Assembly: GCA_013306675.1 (NCBI GenBank)
Contig: JABLUY010000124.1
Location: forward strand, 1 to 64,000
DNA from: Thraustochytrium sp. TN22
Lineage: Eukaryota; Sar; Bigyra; Thraustochytrida; Thraustochytriidae
DNA: 64,000 nt
Direction: 5' to 3'
Below, piece by piece: positions 1 through 10,052 of the stretch (positions are counted from its first letter, which is position 1; each line of letters opens with the position of its first letter). The notes beneath the pieces are model-generated. The model was not told the origin of the DNA, made no database searches, and saw nothing but the letters and a program-made list of their open reading frames with translations. The position numbers and the translations under genes are program-made.

Positions 1-187
1 GCGGCGGCGGCGGCGGCGGCGGCGGCGCGAGGCGGCGGCGGCGGCGGCGGCGGGCAGCGGCCACGGCGGCGCGCAGGTTTGAACGGGCGGCGAGGGACCG
101 CTGGGCCAGGAAGCAGGCGGAGAAGGAGGAGCAGGGGGAGCGGGGGAAGAGGGAGAAGGAGGAGGACGCGAGGCCGTGGAGGAGAAG
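1..187. repeat. CGG-repeat 5' flank of the DEAD-box helicase
   Basis: The first 53 bases are nearly uninterrupted CGG/GCG triplets. A purine-rich GGAG/GAGG stretch then runs up to the helicase ATG at 188. It probably holds promoter and 5' UTR, but no specific element is readable. The left edge of the window cuts it. Confidence 0.6.
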
Positions 188-200
188 ATGCAGCAGCAGC

Positions 201-237
<37 letters not shown>

Positions 238-1870
238 GAACGCCGGCTATGGTAACGGGTACTATTATCAACAGGCGCAGCAGCCGCCGATGGCTGCCTA
301 CCAGCAGCCGCAGCAGCAGCAGCAGCCGCAGCAGCAGCAGCAGTACGGGGCGTACGGAGGGCAGCCTATGATGCCATACATGCAGCAGCAGCCGGGGCTG
401 ATGATGCCCGGAGGCTACGGCTCCCATCAGATGATGACGCCACAGTCGATCCCGAGCATGGCAACTACGCAGCAAGCACAGCAGGCGAAGCAGGAGCACA
501 ACGCGCAGCAGGGCGCCGCGCAGGCACAGACACGGACACAGGCACAGACACAGCCGCAGGCACAGTCACAGCCACAGCCGCAGCCGCAGGCGCAGGCACC
601 GGCACCGGTACAGACACAGCAGGCAGCCCCACAGCAGCAAGAGCAGGAGGCGGAGCGAGGCCCAGACGACTGGCGCGCCGGGCTCAAGGCGCCGCCAAAG
701 GACACGCGGTTCAAGACGGAGGACGTGACCAAGACCAAGGGCAATGACTTCGAGGACTTCTTCCTTAAGCGAGAGCTTCTCATGGGCATCTTCGAGAAGG
801 GCTTCGAGAAGCCGTCTCCGATCCAGGAGGAGGCCATCCCGATCGCACTGGCCGGGCGCAACCTTCTGGCGCGCGCCAAGAACGGCACGGGCAAGACCGC
901 AGCCTTCATCATCCCGTGCCTGGAAAAGGTGGACACGAGCAAGGATCACATTCAGGCGCTCGTGATGCTTCCCACACGCGAGCTGGCGCTGCAGACCTCG
1001 GCCATCTTCAAGGAGCTCGGCAAGCACATGGACGTCCAGGTCATGGTCACCACGGGCGGCACCATGCTGCGCGAGGACATCATGCGCCTGTACAAGCCCG
1101 TGCACGTCATGGTGGCCACGCCCGGCCGCCTGCTGGACCTGGCGCGCAAGCGCGTAGCCAAGCTCGAGGAGTGCACCACGGTCGTCATGGATGAGGCCGA
1201 CAAGCTGCTGGCGCCCGAGTTCGAGCCGCTCTGCGAGGAGATTATCAACATGTGCGCGGACGACCGCCAGATCATGCTCTTCTCCGCCACCTTCCCCATG
1301 TCGGTCAAGAGGTTCAAGGACCGCAATGTCCCCAAGCCGTACGAGATCAACCTCATGGACGAGCTCACACTCAAGGGCGTCACGCAGTACTACGCCTTTG
1401 TCGACGAGAAACAGAAGCTGCACTGCCTCAACACGCTCTTCCGCAAGCTCGAGATCAACCAGTGCATGATCTTTTGCAACTCCGTCAACCGTGTCGAGCT
1501 CCTCGCGCGCAAGATCACCGAGTTCGGCTCCTCTTGCTTCTACATCCACGCCAAGATGACCCAGATGGCGCGCAACAAGGTCTTCCACGAGTTTCGCGCC
1601 GGCGGCGCCCGCGTGCTCGTCACCACGGATCTTTTCGCGCGCGGCGTCGACGTTATTGCAGTCAACTGCGTCATCCACTTTGACTTCCCGCGCAACTCCG
1701 AGAGCTACCTGCACCGCACCGGTCGCTCCGGCCGTTTTGGCCACCGCGGTCTCTCCATCAGCTTTATCACGTATGAGGACCGCCACAACCTCTTTCGTAT
1801 CGAGCGCGAGCTCGCCACGGAGATCCAGCCCATCCCCGCCGAGATCCCGCGCGAGCAATACGTTGATTAG
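188..1870 (+). CDS. DDX6: DEAD-box ATP-dependent RNA helicase, DDX6/Dhh1 type
   Basis: A 560-residue protein of the family that represses translation and promotes mRNA decapping in cytoplasmic P-bodies. The first ~150 residues are mostly Gln, with CAG runs and QA/QP repeats, a low-complexity region of the kind that drives condensates. The helicase core follows with motifs in order: Q motif (FEDFFL, ~187, then [10 protein letters not shown]), motif I AKNGTGKT (~230), Ia [25 protein letters not shown] (~334), SAT (~366), [20 protein letters not shown] and [10 protein letters not shown] (~510). [10 protein letters not shown] and the short tail after motif VI fit DDX6/Dhh1 better than eIF4A. The frame is open from a GTG at 176; the ATG at 188 is taken as the start. 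No intron is needed. The core assignment is firm; the role is known from the family. Confidence 0.95.
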
Positions 1871-2626
1871 ACGTTCATGACACGCCAATGACACGCACGC
1901 CTGACGGCCTGGCCGCCTGGCCTGCTGTGTGGCAGCAAAGTCCCCGTTTCGGCGCCTTTGCGACCATGCCTGCCTGTCAGTGTCCCTGCACATGATCACT
2001 CGGAATCGTGCTCGCTGCCCCCTCCGCCTCTCCTCGACTGGATCGAGAGGAGTGCGTGTATGTGCCGTGTGCGCGGCGACGAGCCCTTGACAAGACGAGA
2101 CGAGACGTGACGAGACGAGCAACAGAAAACCACCACCAAAAAGAAAAAAAAACACCCACCACGTAAACCTCCGACGAGCACGAGCCGATGGAGTCGCGCT
2201 GCCGACGCTCCTACCCTGTATGATGACATCAATGCTTCCGGAACGTCGCGGCTGCCGCAAGCCTCCTTCGGCACTCGCGGCATGACGCGCAGTAGTCTGC
2301 GCCGACCTCTATGATAGTACTTAGCGAGCGAGCGAGTCGAAGTTTGCGTGTGTGGCTTGCATGTTGTGGCAAAGAATGGAATGGGCAAGGATGTTCGCGT
2401 GCGCGCGTTCGCTATGTTCGTGTGGTACTACTACCTGGTAAGAGGTAATGGTACCCGGTGGTGGCCGCAGGATAAATACTGGTACCACGCCAAATCTATC
2501 AAAGTCAGAGTATTAGGGGGGGAACGGTGGTCGACAGCAAAAGAAGAGACGCTTGCTTGCGAGCGACGCATGCTCAGACAGCGTCTTGGCATCAGAGAAG
2601 GACACACAGGGTGGTGGTGCGCTGGC
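1871..2626. other. Intergenic region between convergent genes
   Basis: This is the shared 3' region of the helicase (+) and the folate enzyme (-). It holds GACGAGACGAGACGTGACGAGACGAG repeats near 2091-2119, an A-rich run near 2140 and a GCGA repeat near 2322-2335. I see no convincing gene. Confidence 0.6.
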
Positions 2627-3745
2627 TTATGGCTCGTGCGCGGAGCTGCCGCACTTCCAGCGCACGGGCGCTGACTTCGAGCGCGCGTGGTTCTGCTCGC
2701 CAGCCTCGTCCTCCTGGCGGTGCTGGTACGCCGGCATGTAGACCTCGCCCTCGTGCTCGCGCTCCACGCGCGCCTTGGCGTTGTTGACGGTGTTGACCAT
2801 AAGCATGGCGACCGTCATGGGGCCGACACCACCCGGCACCGGGGTGATCTTGCCAGCGACCTCGCGCGCCGCATCGAAGTCGACGTCGCCAACCATGCGC
2901 GTGCCAGACTTGCGGGACGGGTCGTTCTTGAAGTTGATGCCGACATCAATGACGGTGGCGCCCGGCTTGATCCAGTCGCCCTTGACGAACTCAGGCTTGC
3001 CAATGGCCGCGATGAGGATGTCGGCGGACCGGCACAGCTCCGGCAGGTTCGGCGTGCGGGAGTGGCAGATGCTGACGGTGGCATGCTTGTGCAGAAGCAT
3101 GAGCGCAGCCGGCATGCCGACGATGTTGCTGCGGCCCAGCACCACGGCGTGCTTGCCGGCGATGTCCACGCCGGAGCGCTCGAGCAGCACAATGGAGCCC
3201 AGCGGCGTGCACGAGGCGTTGCGGCTCTCAAGCGGCACAAACTCACGCTTGGCGTGGCGCAGGTCCTCGCCAGCGCGCGCCAGCCGGCCCATGGAGAACG
3301 GGTGGAAGCCGTCCACGTCCTTGTCGACGTTGATGGCCTCCAGAATGGCCGTCTGGTCGCACTGCGCCGGCAGCGGCAGCTGCACCAGGATGCCGTCGAT
3401 GTCCTCGCGCTCGTTGAGCCGCTGCACCGTGGCCAGCACCTCCTCGTGCGTGCAGCTCGCCGGCAGCCGCTCCTCGAACGACCGGATGCCCACGCGCTTG
3501 GCCGCCTTCTGCTTCATCTGCACGTACTTGGCCGAGTCGGGGCGGTCGCCCACGAGCACGACGGCCAGGCCGGGCGTCGCCAGCGGGCCGTGCTCCTCGC
3601 GCAGCGCGTCCACGTCGCCCTGGACCTCGGCCAGCACATCGTCCGCGATGGCCTTGCCATCGATGAGCGTCGCCACGCCGCGCCGCCATGCCGCGCCGGC
3701 CGCCGCGCCGCCCAGCGCCAGCCCGCGCCGCGCCGTCGCCAGCAT
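2627..3745 (-). CDS. MTHFD2: Methylenetetrahydrofolate dehydrogenase/cyclohydrolase, probably mitochondrial
   Basis: A 372-residue bifunctional enzyme that interconverts 5,10-methylene-THF and 10-formyl-THF. The N-terminus MLATARRGLALGGAAAGA is Arg/Ala-rich without acidic residues, which suggests a mitochondrial transit peptide, and RGVATLIDG leads into the fold. Family motifs are present in order: YVQMK with the catalytic Tyr and Lys, DGILVQLPLP, KDVDGFHPFSMGRL, the NAD(P)-binding GRSNIVGMP and PVPGGVGPMTVAML. There is no formyl-THF synthetase domain, so this is the MTHFD2/FolD size class, not C1-THF synthase. The frame stays open for 257 codons upstream of this Met, but that part is low-complexity and unlike any family member. 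NAD versus NADP preference cannot be read. The ~60-residue tail after the fold is Glu/Arg/Ser-rich and unassigned. Confidence 0.9.
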   Translation of the reverse strand: MLATARRGLALGGAAAGAAWRRGVATLIDGKAIADDVLAEVQGDVDALREEHGPLATPGLAVVLVGDRPDSAKYVQMKQKAAKRVGIRSFEERLPASCTHEEVLATVQRLNEREDIDGILVQLPLPAQCDQTAILEAINVDKDVDGFHPFSMGRLARAGEDLRHAKREFVPLESRNASCTPLGSIVLLERSGVDIAGKHAVVLGRSNIVGMPAALMLLHKHATVSICHSRTPNLPELCRSADILIAAIGKPEFVKGDWIKPGATVIDVGINFKNDPSRKSGTRMVGDVDFDAAREVAGKITPVPGGVGPMTVAMLMVNTVNNAKARVEREHEGEVYMPAYQHRQEDEAGEQNHARSKSAPVRWKCGSSAHEP

Positions 3746-4545
3746 CTTGCCTGCGCTACGCGCCTTGCTCTGCGCTCCGCGCTCTGCTCTGCCTCTCCGG
3801 TTCTCGCGCGTGAAGCGGTTCTGCTCCGAGTCGCGTCCCACGCCGCGCAGTGCAGTGCAGGCAGGCGCTCGGGCTCCGTGTACGGCGTGGACTCGGCGCG
3901 CCCAGGCCAACTGCATGCAACTCGCACTCGGCGAGCCACACAAGCCACACAAGCCACACAAGCCCGCCTGGGGCACTGGCAGGGCAGAGCAGCGGCGAGC
4001 AGCGTCAGGCCAGGCGCCGAGCTCGAAAGAGGCGCAGATGCTCCTCGCGCGCCGCGCAAGTGCTCGCTGCGCGACTTCAGCATTCCGCGCCACGACTTCA
4101 CCGCAACGAGCCACCTGGTCCCGCCTTCGCAAGACACAGACACACGTGTGGTGGCACGAGCCCGAACCAAGGCGTGAGCAAGTTGAAGCAAGCTGAAGGC
4201 AAGTCGACCAGCGCGAGCAAGCGTGATTTTCGCCGCACTGTGATTCATTTTCGCAAGCGAGCAAGCACGAGCAGGCGTGATCCTCGCCGTAGCGGGTTCG
4301 TTCGACGATCACGACAACGACAACGACGACGACGTTCAAGTCGCTTGGTGCCAGCGCAAACTTGACGCGGGCGCGCGCGCCTCCTGCGCAGACCACCACT
4401 GGCAGCCAGCACAGTGCTGCACTGCATGCGATGATTTGGTTGGTTACAGCCTCACAGGGCGTGTGTATGTGTGTGTATGTGTGGCGAAGGCCGGACCTCC
4501 GGAGGGCGAGTTGCACTGGAACCGTCAGGCAGCAGGGATCTGTCG
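3746..4545. other. 5' region of the folate gene and 3' region of the thioesterase gene
   Basis: Noncoding as far as I can tell. It contains three tandem copies of CACACAAGC around 3938-3963 and a GACAAC/GACGAC run around 4303-4333. Open frames crossing it are low-complexity. Confidence 0.5.
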
Positions 4546-5994
4546 TCAGATCTCGCCGTCCTTGGACTCGCCGTCCTCGATCTTTTGCACGAGGTCGCCG
4601 TAGTAGCGCGTGGCGATCTTGAGCGCCTCGTCGCGGGTCTGGGGCAGGACCCGCGAGAGCTCAATATCCACCGTGGGCATCTCAAAGGTGAAGTTGAAGG
4701 AGTTGGACACGTGCGCATCTGTCTCGGCCGGGTTCACGACCGAGGCCAGCACCTCGACGTGGATGGAGGGCCGCGCGTGCATGCTGGTCGAGGTGAAGAG
4801 CACGCAGGACTCAAAGTGCACGAGGTCGCCGACATCAACCGGCGTGCGGAAGATGACCTCGTCCACCTCGCGAAAGCGAGGCACGGCGCCGCCAAAAACG
4901 TAGGCTGTCGCAAAGGCCAGCTCGTAGGCGCGACGCACGAGGAAGCCGCCAAAGATGCGTCCGGCCGTGTTGCGTTCCTGCGGCTGCATGATGAAGGTGT
5001 TGGAGAGCCGCGTCTCCGACAGGCTGACGGCGTTGCGCATCGCCGTGGCCGGGAAGAAGAGCCGCGGCTTGGCGCCCTTGTAGAGCGCGTCCGCCGCCTG
5101 CTCTACCGTGACCACGTCCGCGGCGTCGCGCAGCTCGCCCGCAAGCACGTCCTCCAGGTGCGACCGGTACAGCTCCGCGCTGGAGTGCTGCTGGCGCATC
5201 TGCTTGCGCTGCTCGGCGCGCTGGCGGCCCGCTTCAAAGGCTGCGCGATCCGCCTCGGTCTCGGCGCGGATCGGGTTGATGAGCCGCGCGCGGCCGGTGT
5301 TACGGTCGCGCGCCACGAAGGTGAAGAGAGCCTCCAGCCATGGCTCCTGTGACCAGCTCGACAAAGCCTGCATGCGGATCTCCATGGACGACCGGCCCAC
5401 CCACGACACGCGGCCCATGAGCGTGATATCGTCGTCCACGTTGGCGCGGTGCGCGAGCCGAATGCGGTCGATGGACGCAGTCACCAGCATCACCGACTCA
5501 AAGTCGTTCTGGCCCTTGGAGCAGTGCTGGAAGGCCACGTTGCCCGCCAGCGCGTCCAGGTCCTCAATCACTCGCCCCACCCGGATCTTGCCCCACGGGT
5601 TCAGGTACTTGTCGCGCAGTGAAAGGTCCTTGCTGAAAGCGTACGTCACCTCCGTCGTGCTCGGCGCCTGCGGCTGCAGCTCCGCCTCGTGCAGCTGCTC
5701 CTCGCTCGCGAGCGCCTCGCGCTTGCTGCGCGCCTGCGCTGCCTCCGCCACGCGCTCGCGCCGCGCCGCGTCGCGCAGGTCCCAGAGCAAGTTCACGATG
5801 GGCGTCTTGTGCTGGCCCGGCCCGTCCTCCGGCGTCTTGCCACTCAGCGCTCGCGCGCGCAGCGAGCGCAAGGCGCGCACGGCGCGCAGCCGCGTGCTCG
5901 CGCCAAGATCATGCTGCGTATGCGTCCGAGTCTGCGTCTGCGCCAGCAGTGACAGGGAGGAGGCCTGCGCCCTCACCGCACGCCGCGCCAGCAT
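4546..5994 (-). CDS. ACOT9: Acyl-CoA thioesterase, ACOT9-like, two hotdog domains, probably mitochondrial
   Basis: A 482-residue protein that hydrolyses acyl-CoA to free fatty acid and CoA. The N-terminus MLARRAVRAQASSLSLL is Arg-rich and continues basic for ~55 residues, typical of a mitochondrial leader. Two hotdog folds follow. The first includes GRVIEDLDALAGNVAFQH (~140-160) and the second NTAGRIFGGFLVRRAYELAF (~345-365), matching the NxFGGFLxRxAYEL signature of ACOT9/ACOT10. The linker carries a charged helix with RQRAEQRKQMRQQH. Length and the paired folds fit the family. It lies head-to-head with the ankyrin gene across about 1.2 kb. The chain-length substrate cannot be told. Confidence 0.88.
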   Translation of the reverse strand: MLARRAVRAQASSLSLLAQTQTRTHTQHDLGASTRLRAVRALRSLRARALSGKTPEDGPGQHKTPIVNLLWDLRDAARRERVAEAAQARSKREALASEEQLHEAELQPQAPSTTEVTYAFSKDLSLRDKYLNPWGKIRVGRVIEDLDALAGNVAFQHCSKGQNDFESVMLVTASIDRIRLAHRANVDDDITLMGRVSWVGRSSMEIRMQALSSWSQEPWLEALFTFVARDRNTGRARLINPIRAETEADRAAFEAGRQRAEQRKQMRQQHSSAELYRSHLEDVLAGELRDAADVVTVEQAADALYKGAKPRLFFPATAMRNAVSLSETRLSNTFIMQPQERNTAGRIFGGFLVRRAYELAFATAYVFGGAVPRFREVDEVIFRTPVDVGDLVHFESCVLFTSTSMHARPSIHVEVLASVVNPAETDAHVSNSFNFTFEMPTVDIELSRVLPQTRDEALKIATRYYGDLVQKIEDGESKDGEI

Positions 5995-7006
5995 CCTGCT
6001 CGGGAGCTGTCTTGCTCGCCGTCCGGCGCCGCCCTGGGCCCGGCGTCGCGCAGCGCTCGGTCAGCGCTTGGCCGCGCTTGGTCCGCGCAGTTGAGTTGGC
6101 GCTTTGTCCTCGCCGTCTCCAGCTTGACGCGCTCTCTTTGCTCGGCGCGTCGCCGCGCGATGATGACCTCGACAACTACGCAAACGGCGCAGACGCTGCT
6201 GCTGCAGACCTCCAGCGATGACGACGTCTGGTTCGCAAACTCGCAACCACGCGCGGCGCGGGGTCGCAACGAGCATCGCGAGCGAGACTCGCAAGCCAAG
6301 ACCTCGCAATTCGAGGAAGGACCTCGCAAGCCGCAAGCCGGGGAATCAGGATCAACGTTAACGTTCAAGTTAGGCTAGGCCTAGGCCTAGGCCTTGCAAG
6401 CCTGACTCACTGTCAGAGAGAGTCTAAGTCACGGTGCGCCCAGTGCCAGAGGCCTCGCCGACCACGACTCGACCATGGGCGGCCGCAGTGCAGCGAGCCT
6501 CGATCGTGGCCACGCGCCCCTGCCGCTGGACCAGCTTGCGGAAATGAACCTTCTCATCACCACCAGCCCACCACCCGGTGACGGTACCACCACCACCCAA
6601 GATGCTGGTCCCCGTGTCTGCCTCGCTCTCGCTCTCGCTCTCGCTCTCGCTCGCGCCGAGCGCCGCGGGTTCGCCCCAGCTTGACTCTCAGGCTCCCGCT
6701 TGCAGTGCCCGCTCGCGGACTCGGACCGTGAGTTGGTTGGTCGCGCAATGCCCGCGCGACGGCGATTTGACCAAGCCTGCCTGCCTGCTGCTGCCTGCCT
6801 GCCTGCCTGCACGCGCCGCGTGCTCGGCGGCGCTGGCGGCAAGTGCAGGCTGCACGCGCGGCAAGTGGCGGCGGCGCGGCGCAAGTGGAAACGCGCCCTT
6901 GCGCCGGCCGGCCGAAGCGAAGCAAGCGCGCCATCGGAGGTGAGGCGCGCGCCGGCCGCGGCGCTCGCGCGGCAGACCGCATTCGCGCGCGCGCGGGTCG
7001 CGGCGC

Positions 7007-7043
<37 letters not shown>

Positions 7044-7085
7044 GCGTCCTCGCGGGTGGGCGGCAGCGCGCGTCCGGCGGAGGCT

Positions 7086-7137
<52 letters not shown>

Positions 7138-7211
7138 CTGGGCTCGCTCACGCGCGGTCGCACACACGCGCGGAGCAGAGGGGAACCACGAAGGGGGCGG
7201 GGGCGGGGGAA
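5995..7211. promoter_or_regulatory. Divergent intergenic region with simple repeats
   Basis: The 1.2 kb between two head-to-head genes must hold both promoters. Visible features are TAGGCC repeats at about 6374-6392, a CTCTCG hexamer run at about 6622-6653, and two CGG tracts at about 7006-7042 and 7087-7135, the second within 80 bases of the ankyrin ATG. I see no TATA element I trust. Long open frames here are products of the repeats. Confidence 0.5.
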
Positions 7212-9386
7212 ATGAGCTCCAAGGCGGCGCAGCGGAGGCGCCGGCAGAAGCAGAATGCGCTCGATAAGTGCCCCGGGTACGAGCCGAACCCGGCGTTCCA
7301 GTACCTGGAGAGGTGCAAGCACTGCGGGTTCGCCAAGGGGGAGCACAAGGTGATCGTGTCGTCCGGCGATGCGGTGCTCTACTCGTATCTGGAGGGCGAT
7401 GAGGCGGCCAAGGCCGCCAAGCCGGCCAAGAAGACTGGCCAGCAGCAGGAGCCGCTCTTCTCGTACCTGGACGTGCAGTCCCGCGCCGAGGCAGGCCGGC
7501 CCAAACCTGTCTCCCCCAAAGGCGTGGCTTCGCTCGTGCCGCAGGGACCAGGGCCCAAGACGGTGACCTTGCGCCACCGGAGCGCTGCGGAAGCTGCTGC
7601 GGCGAGCGCAGCGGCGCAGGAGGCGGTGGAAGAGTCCGAGGACGATGAGCACGAAACGGCGCCTCTTGACGAGGAGGAGATCCCGCCACCGCCACCGGCC
7701 AAGCCAGCTGCGGCGGCGGCAGCCAAGCCAGCGGCCGGAGCTGCACCTACACCTGCACCTGCGCCGGCGCATGCGCCAGATTCCGCGGCACCCGCGCCAG
7801 CGCCCAAGCCATCTGCGGCGCCCGCGCCTGTAGGGGCGGAGCTGGACGCGCGCGAATCCTTGGACGCCGCGCTCCGCAACGTGTCGGGCTTCCTGTCGCG
7901 CATGCTGAGCGGCGCCACCGAGGCGACGTCGACGACACGCGAGATCCAAGTTTCGGGCGGGTCGGAGCACGACGAAGACGAAGACGAAGAGGAGGAAGAG
8001 GACGAGGAACCCGAGTTGCACACTGCGGCCGCGCCCACGGCCACCCCTGCGCCCAAGGGCGCCCAGCGTCACTCGACGCTGAGCATGCGGTCCGAGGGGA
8101 CGCACGGCGCGCGTGCTAGCGACCGTATGTCGCTGGCGTCCGGTGCGAACCGCCTGTCGCGGTTCTTTGCGCACTCGCTGCGCGTCAAGCAGCGGCCCGA
8201 GTCCACAACGCGGCGGCAAAAATCGCTCACGTCCGTGCCCATGGATGTAACTTCGGCGCGGGATGCGCACCTGCAGCAGATTCAGCGGCTGCTCCGGGTC
8301 ACGAACGCGACCGCGAAGCGCGCGCGCGAGAACTTCCGCATCTACGCCGAGCCTTCCAAGGAGACGCTCGACCTCTATCGCAGCGAGGGCGGCCGGATCA
8401 CCTGGAACAAGAACATGGACATTGGCTGGAGCCGCGTGCACGCGTCGGCATGGAACCGCGACGACAAGCGCCTCATGCGCGACCTGCGCGCCCCCGGCGA
8501 AGAGGTGGACGCCGCGACGGGCAACACGGGCGAGACCGCGCTGTCGCTGGCTGCCAAGCGCGGCTCGCACCCGTGCGCCTTTGCACTCATCGAGGCTGGC
8601 GCCAGCGTGGACCAGGGTGATGACTTTGGCTTCACGCCGCTGCACTACGCCGTGCGCAACAATGACGCCGAGCTCGTCGAGATGCTCATGCAGGCCAAGG
8701 CCAACGTGCGCGTCACGAGCGACGAGATGAAGATTGGCCTGCTGCACATGGCCTGCCGCTACGCGGACGCGGCGCTCGTGCGCGAGCTGCTCGACCGCCA
8801 GCTCGACGTCAACGCGCGCGACGCGCGCGGCTGGACGCCCATCTTCTACGCCGTGGCACGACCCGGCTGCAAGGAGCTGGTCGAGCTCCTGCTCTCGCGC
8901 AAGGCCGACCCGCGCGTCGCCAGCGACCAGGGCCTCACGCCGCTTCACTGCTCCGTTCTCTCCGACGACCCGGAGCATGTCTCCGCGCTTGTCGAGCGCG
9001 GCGCGCGCATGGACCGCGCCGACAATGAGGGCCTCACCGCCATGCACTACTGCGCCTACTTTGACGCAGCCGCTTCGCTGCGCCGCCTGCTCGAATACGG
9101 CGCGCGCGCCAAGCCGCGCAGCAATTCGCCCTTCACTCCCTACGAGATTGCTCTTCACTTCAAGCACGACGCCGTCGTCGAGACGCTCGAGACCTGGCGC
9201 GACTTTGAGAAGCAGGCCACCGTGCTTGACTCCCCGGACCTCGATCGCCATACGCCACTCGGCGCGCAGGTGCACCTCGACGAGGAGCTCGACCTCGCCG
9301 AGCTCGAGATCCTCGAGGACGTCTTCCGCCACGCCGGCACGGCCGGTGCCGCGGGTGGCGACGGCCCTTGCTGCATCATCTCCTAG
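7212..9386 (+). CDS. Ankyrin-repeat protein with N-terminal Cys/His cluster and C-terminal CaaX box
   Basis: A 724-residue protein of unknown specific role. It opens with a basic MSSKAAQRRRRQKQ and a possible zinc site (CPGYEPNP, then CKHCGFAKGEH). About 270 residues rich in Ala/Pro and Glu/Asp follow. A conserved-looking block (RITWNKNMDIGWSRVHASAW) precedes five or six ankyrin repeats from ~430 to 650, seen as TALSLAAKRG, TPLHYAVRNND, GLLHMACRYAD, TPIFYAVARPG, TPLHCSVLSDD and TAMHYCAYFD. The protein ends CCIIS. The last four residues form a CaaX box with Ser in the X position, which favours farnesylation, and the extra Cys could be palmitoylated. Membrane attachment is therefore likely. The ATG at 7212 lies just after a purine-rich leader; the open frame above it is only CGG repeat. 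Confidence 0.85.
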   Translation: MSSKAAQRRRRQKQNALDKCPGYEPNPAFQYLERCKHCGFAKGEHKVIVSSGDAVLYSYLEGDEAAKAAKPAKKTGQQQEPLFSYLDVQSRAEAGRPKPVSPKGVASLVPQGPGPKTVTLRHRSAAEAAAASAAAQEAVEESEDDEHETAPLDEEEIPPPPPAKPAAAAAAKPAAGAAPTPAPAPAHAPDSAAPAPAPKPSAAPAPVGAELDARESLDAALRNVSGFLSRMLSGATEATSTTREIQVSGGSEHDEDEDEEEEEDEEPELHTAAAPTATPAPKGAQRHSTLSMRSEGTHGARASDRMSLASGANRLSRFFAHSLRVKQRPESTTRRQKSLTSVPMDVTSARDAHLQQIQRLLRVTNATAKRARENFRIYAEPSKETLDLYRSEGGRITWNKNMDIGWSRVHASAWNRDDKRLMRDLRAPGEEVDAATGNTGETALSLAAKRGSHPCAFALIEAGASVDQGDDFGFTPLHYAVRNNDAELVEMLMQAKANVRVTSDEMKIGLLHMACRYADAALVRELLDRQLDVNARDARGWTPIFYAVARPGCKELVELLLSRKADPRVASDQGLTPLHCSVLSDDPEHVSALVERGARMDRADNEGLTAMHYCAYFDAAASLRRLLEYGARAKPRSNSPFTPYEIALHFKHDAVVETLETWRDFEKQATVLDSPDLDRHTPLGAQVHLDEELDLAELEILEDVFRHAGTAGAAGGDGPCCIIS

Positions 9387-10052
9387 ATCGAGATCGATGC
9401 CTGACTACGTACATGTTTGCCCTTTTATAGAAAAGTCTTGCTCGAGAATGTTCTGTTTTTTTTTTTCGCAAGCCACCGAGTGCTCACTGCAGCTCACAGC
9501 GAAGTGTTGACTCTGTTGCTCGTCCTCGGTAATCCTGTCCCGGGTTTGTTGAGATCCTTCTGGTGCGGCGTACAATTTCGCCGGTGGCCTCCCTCGCCAT
9601 GCAAGGCTCCTTCATGGAGCTGTCACCCCACCACAAGCAGATCCAGGTGGAGACGAGGTGATCTTCATCAGCGCTGATGGGGTTGCGCCAGGCTTCCATG
9701 GTACGTCCATGCCATTGCTTGCGCGCGAGCCAAGAGCAGAACATGGGGCGCTCTCGGGTGTCCAGAATCCCCTTGCTCACTCATGATCTTCGCGCCAACG
9801 GGGCGATTCCCTCGGACAACATCGCAGGCACGCCCCTCTCTTCTGCAACAGCCAAGGTGTGGGCGTCTCGCTACCGGCTCGAAAGGGCCGTGCCAGCAGT
9901 ATCCAGCGCGGACGCGACGACATAAGCGATACTGCGATCCAAGCTGGCCTTGCGAAGGCTGTTGTGAGCGTGCTGTCCGCGGACTTCTCAATGCATTCGA
10001 TGAAGAAGGAGGGCTTATTCTCTTGAGATGCTGAGAAGATTTCTTGCTTGGC
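9387..10052. other. Intergenic region between convergent genes
   Basis: It holds the 3' ends of the ankyrin gene and of the LRR gene. A block at 9430-9460 (TCTTGCTCGAGAATGTTCTG, then T-run) recurs with a few differences at 21711-21742. Short open frames on both strands show no family resemblance I recognise. Confidence 0.5.

Noticed and set aside
176-187. GTG at 176 as helicase start
   Set aside because: An ATG in the same frame lies four codons downstream, and eukaryotic initiation prefers it.
566-2260. A 564-codon minus-strand open frame across the helicase gene
   Set aside because: It is antisense to a clear DEAD-box helicase, is Leu/Arg/Val-rich in the way GC-rich shadows are, and has no domain.
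6374-6392. TAGGCC repeats as interstitial telomere
   Set aside because: Only three units, palindromic, and not the TTAGGG type expected in stramenopiles.
6429-9332. A 967-codon minus-strand open frame across the ankyrin gene
   Set aside because: Antisense shadow; its composition follows the codons of the real gene, and the poly-Arg part comes from CGG repeats.
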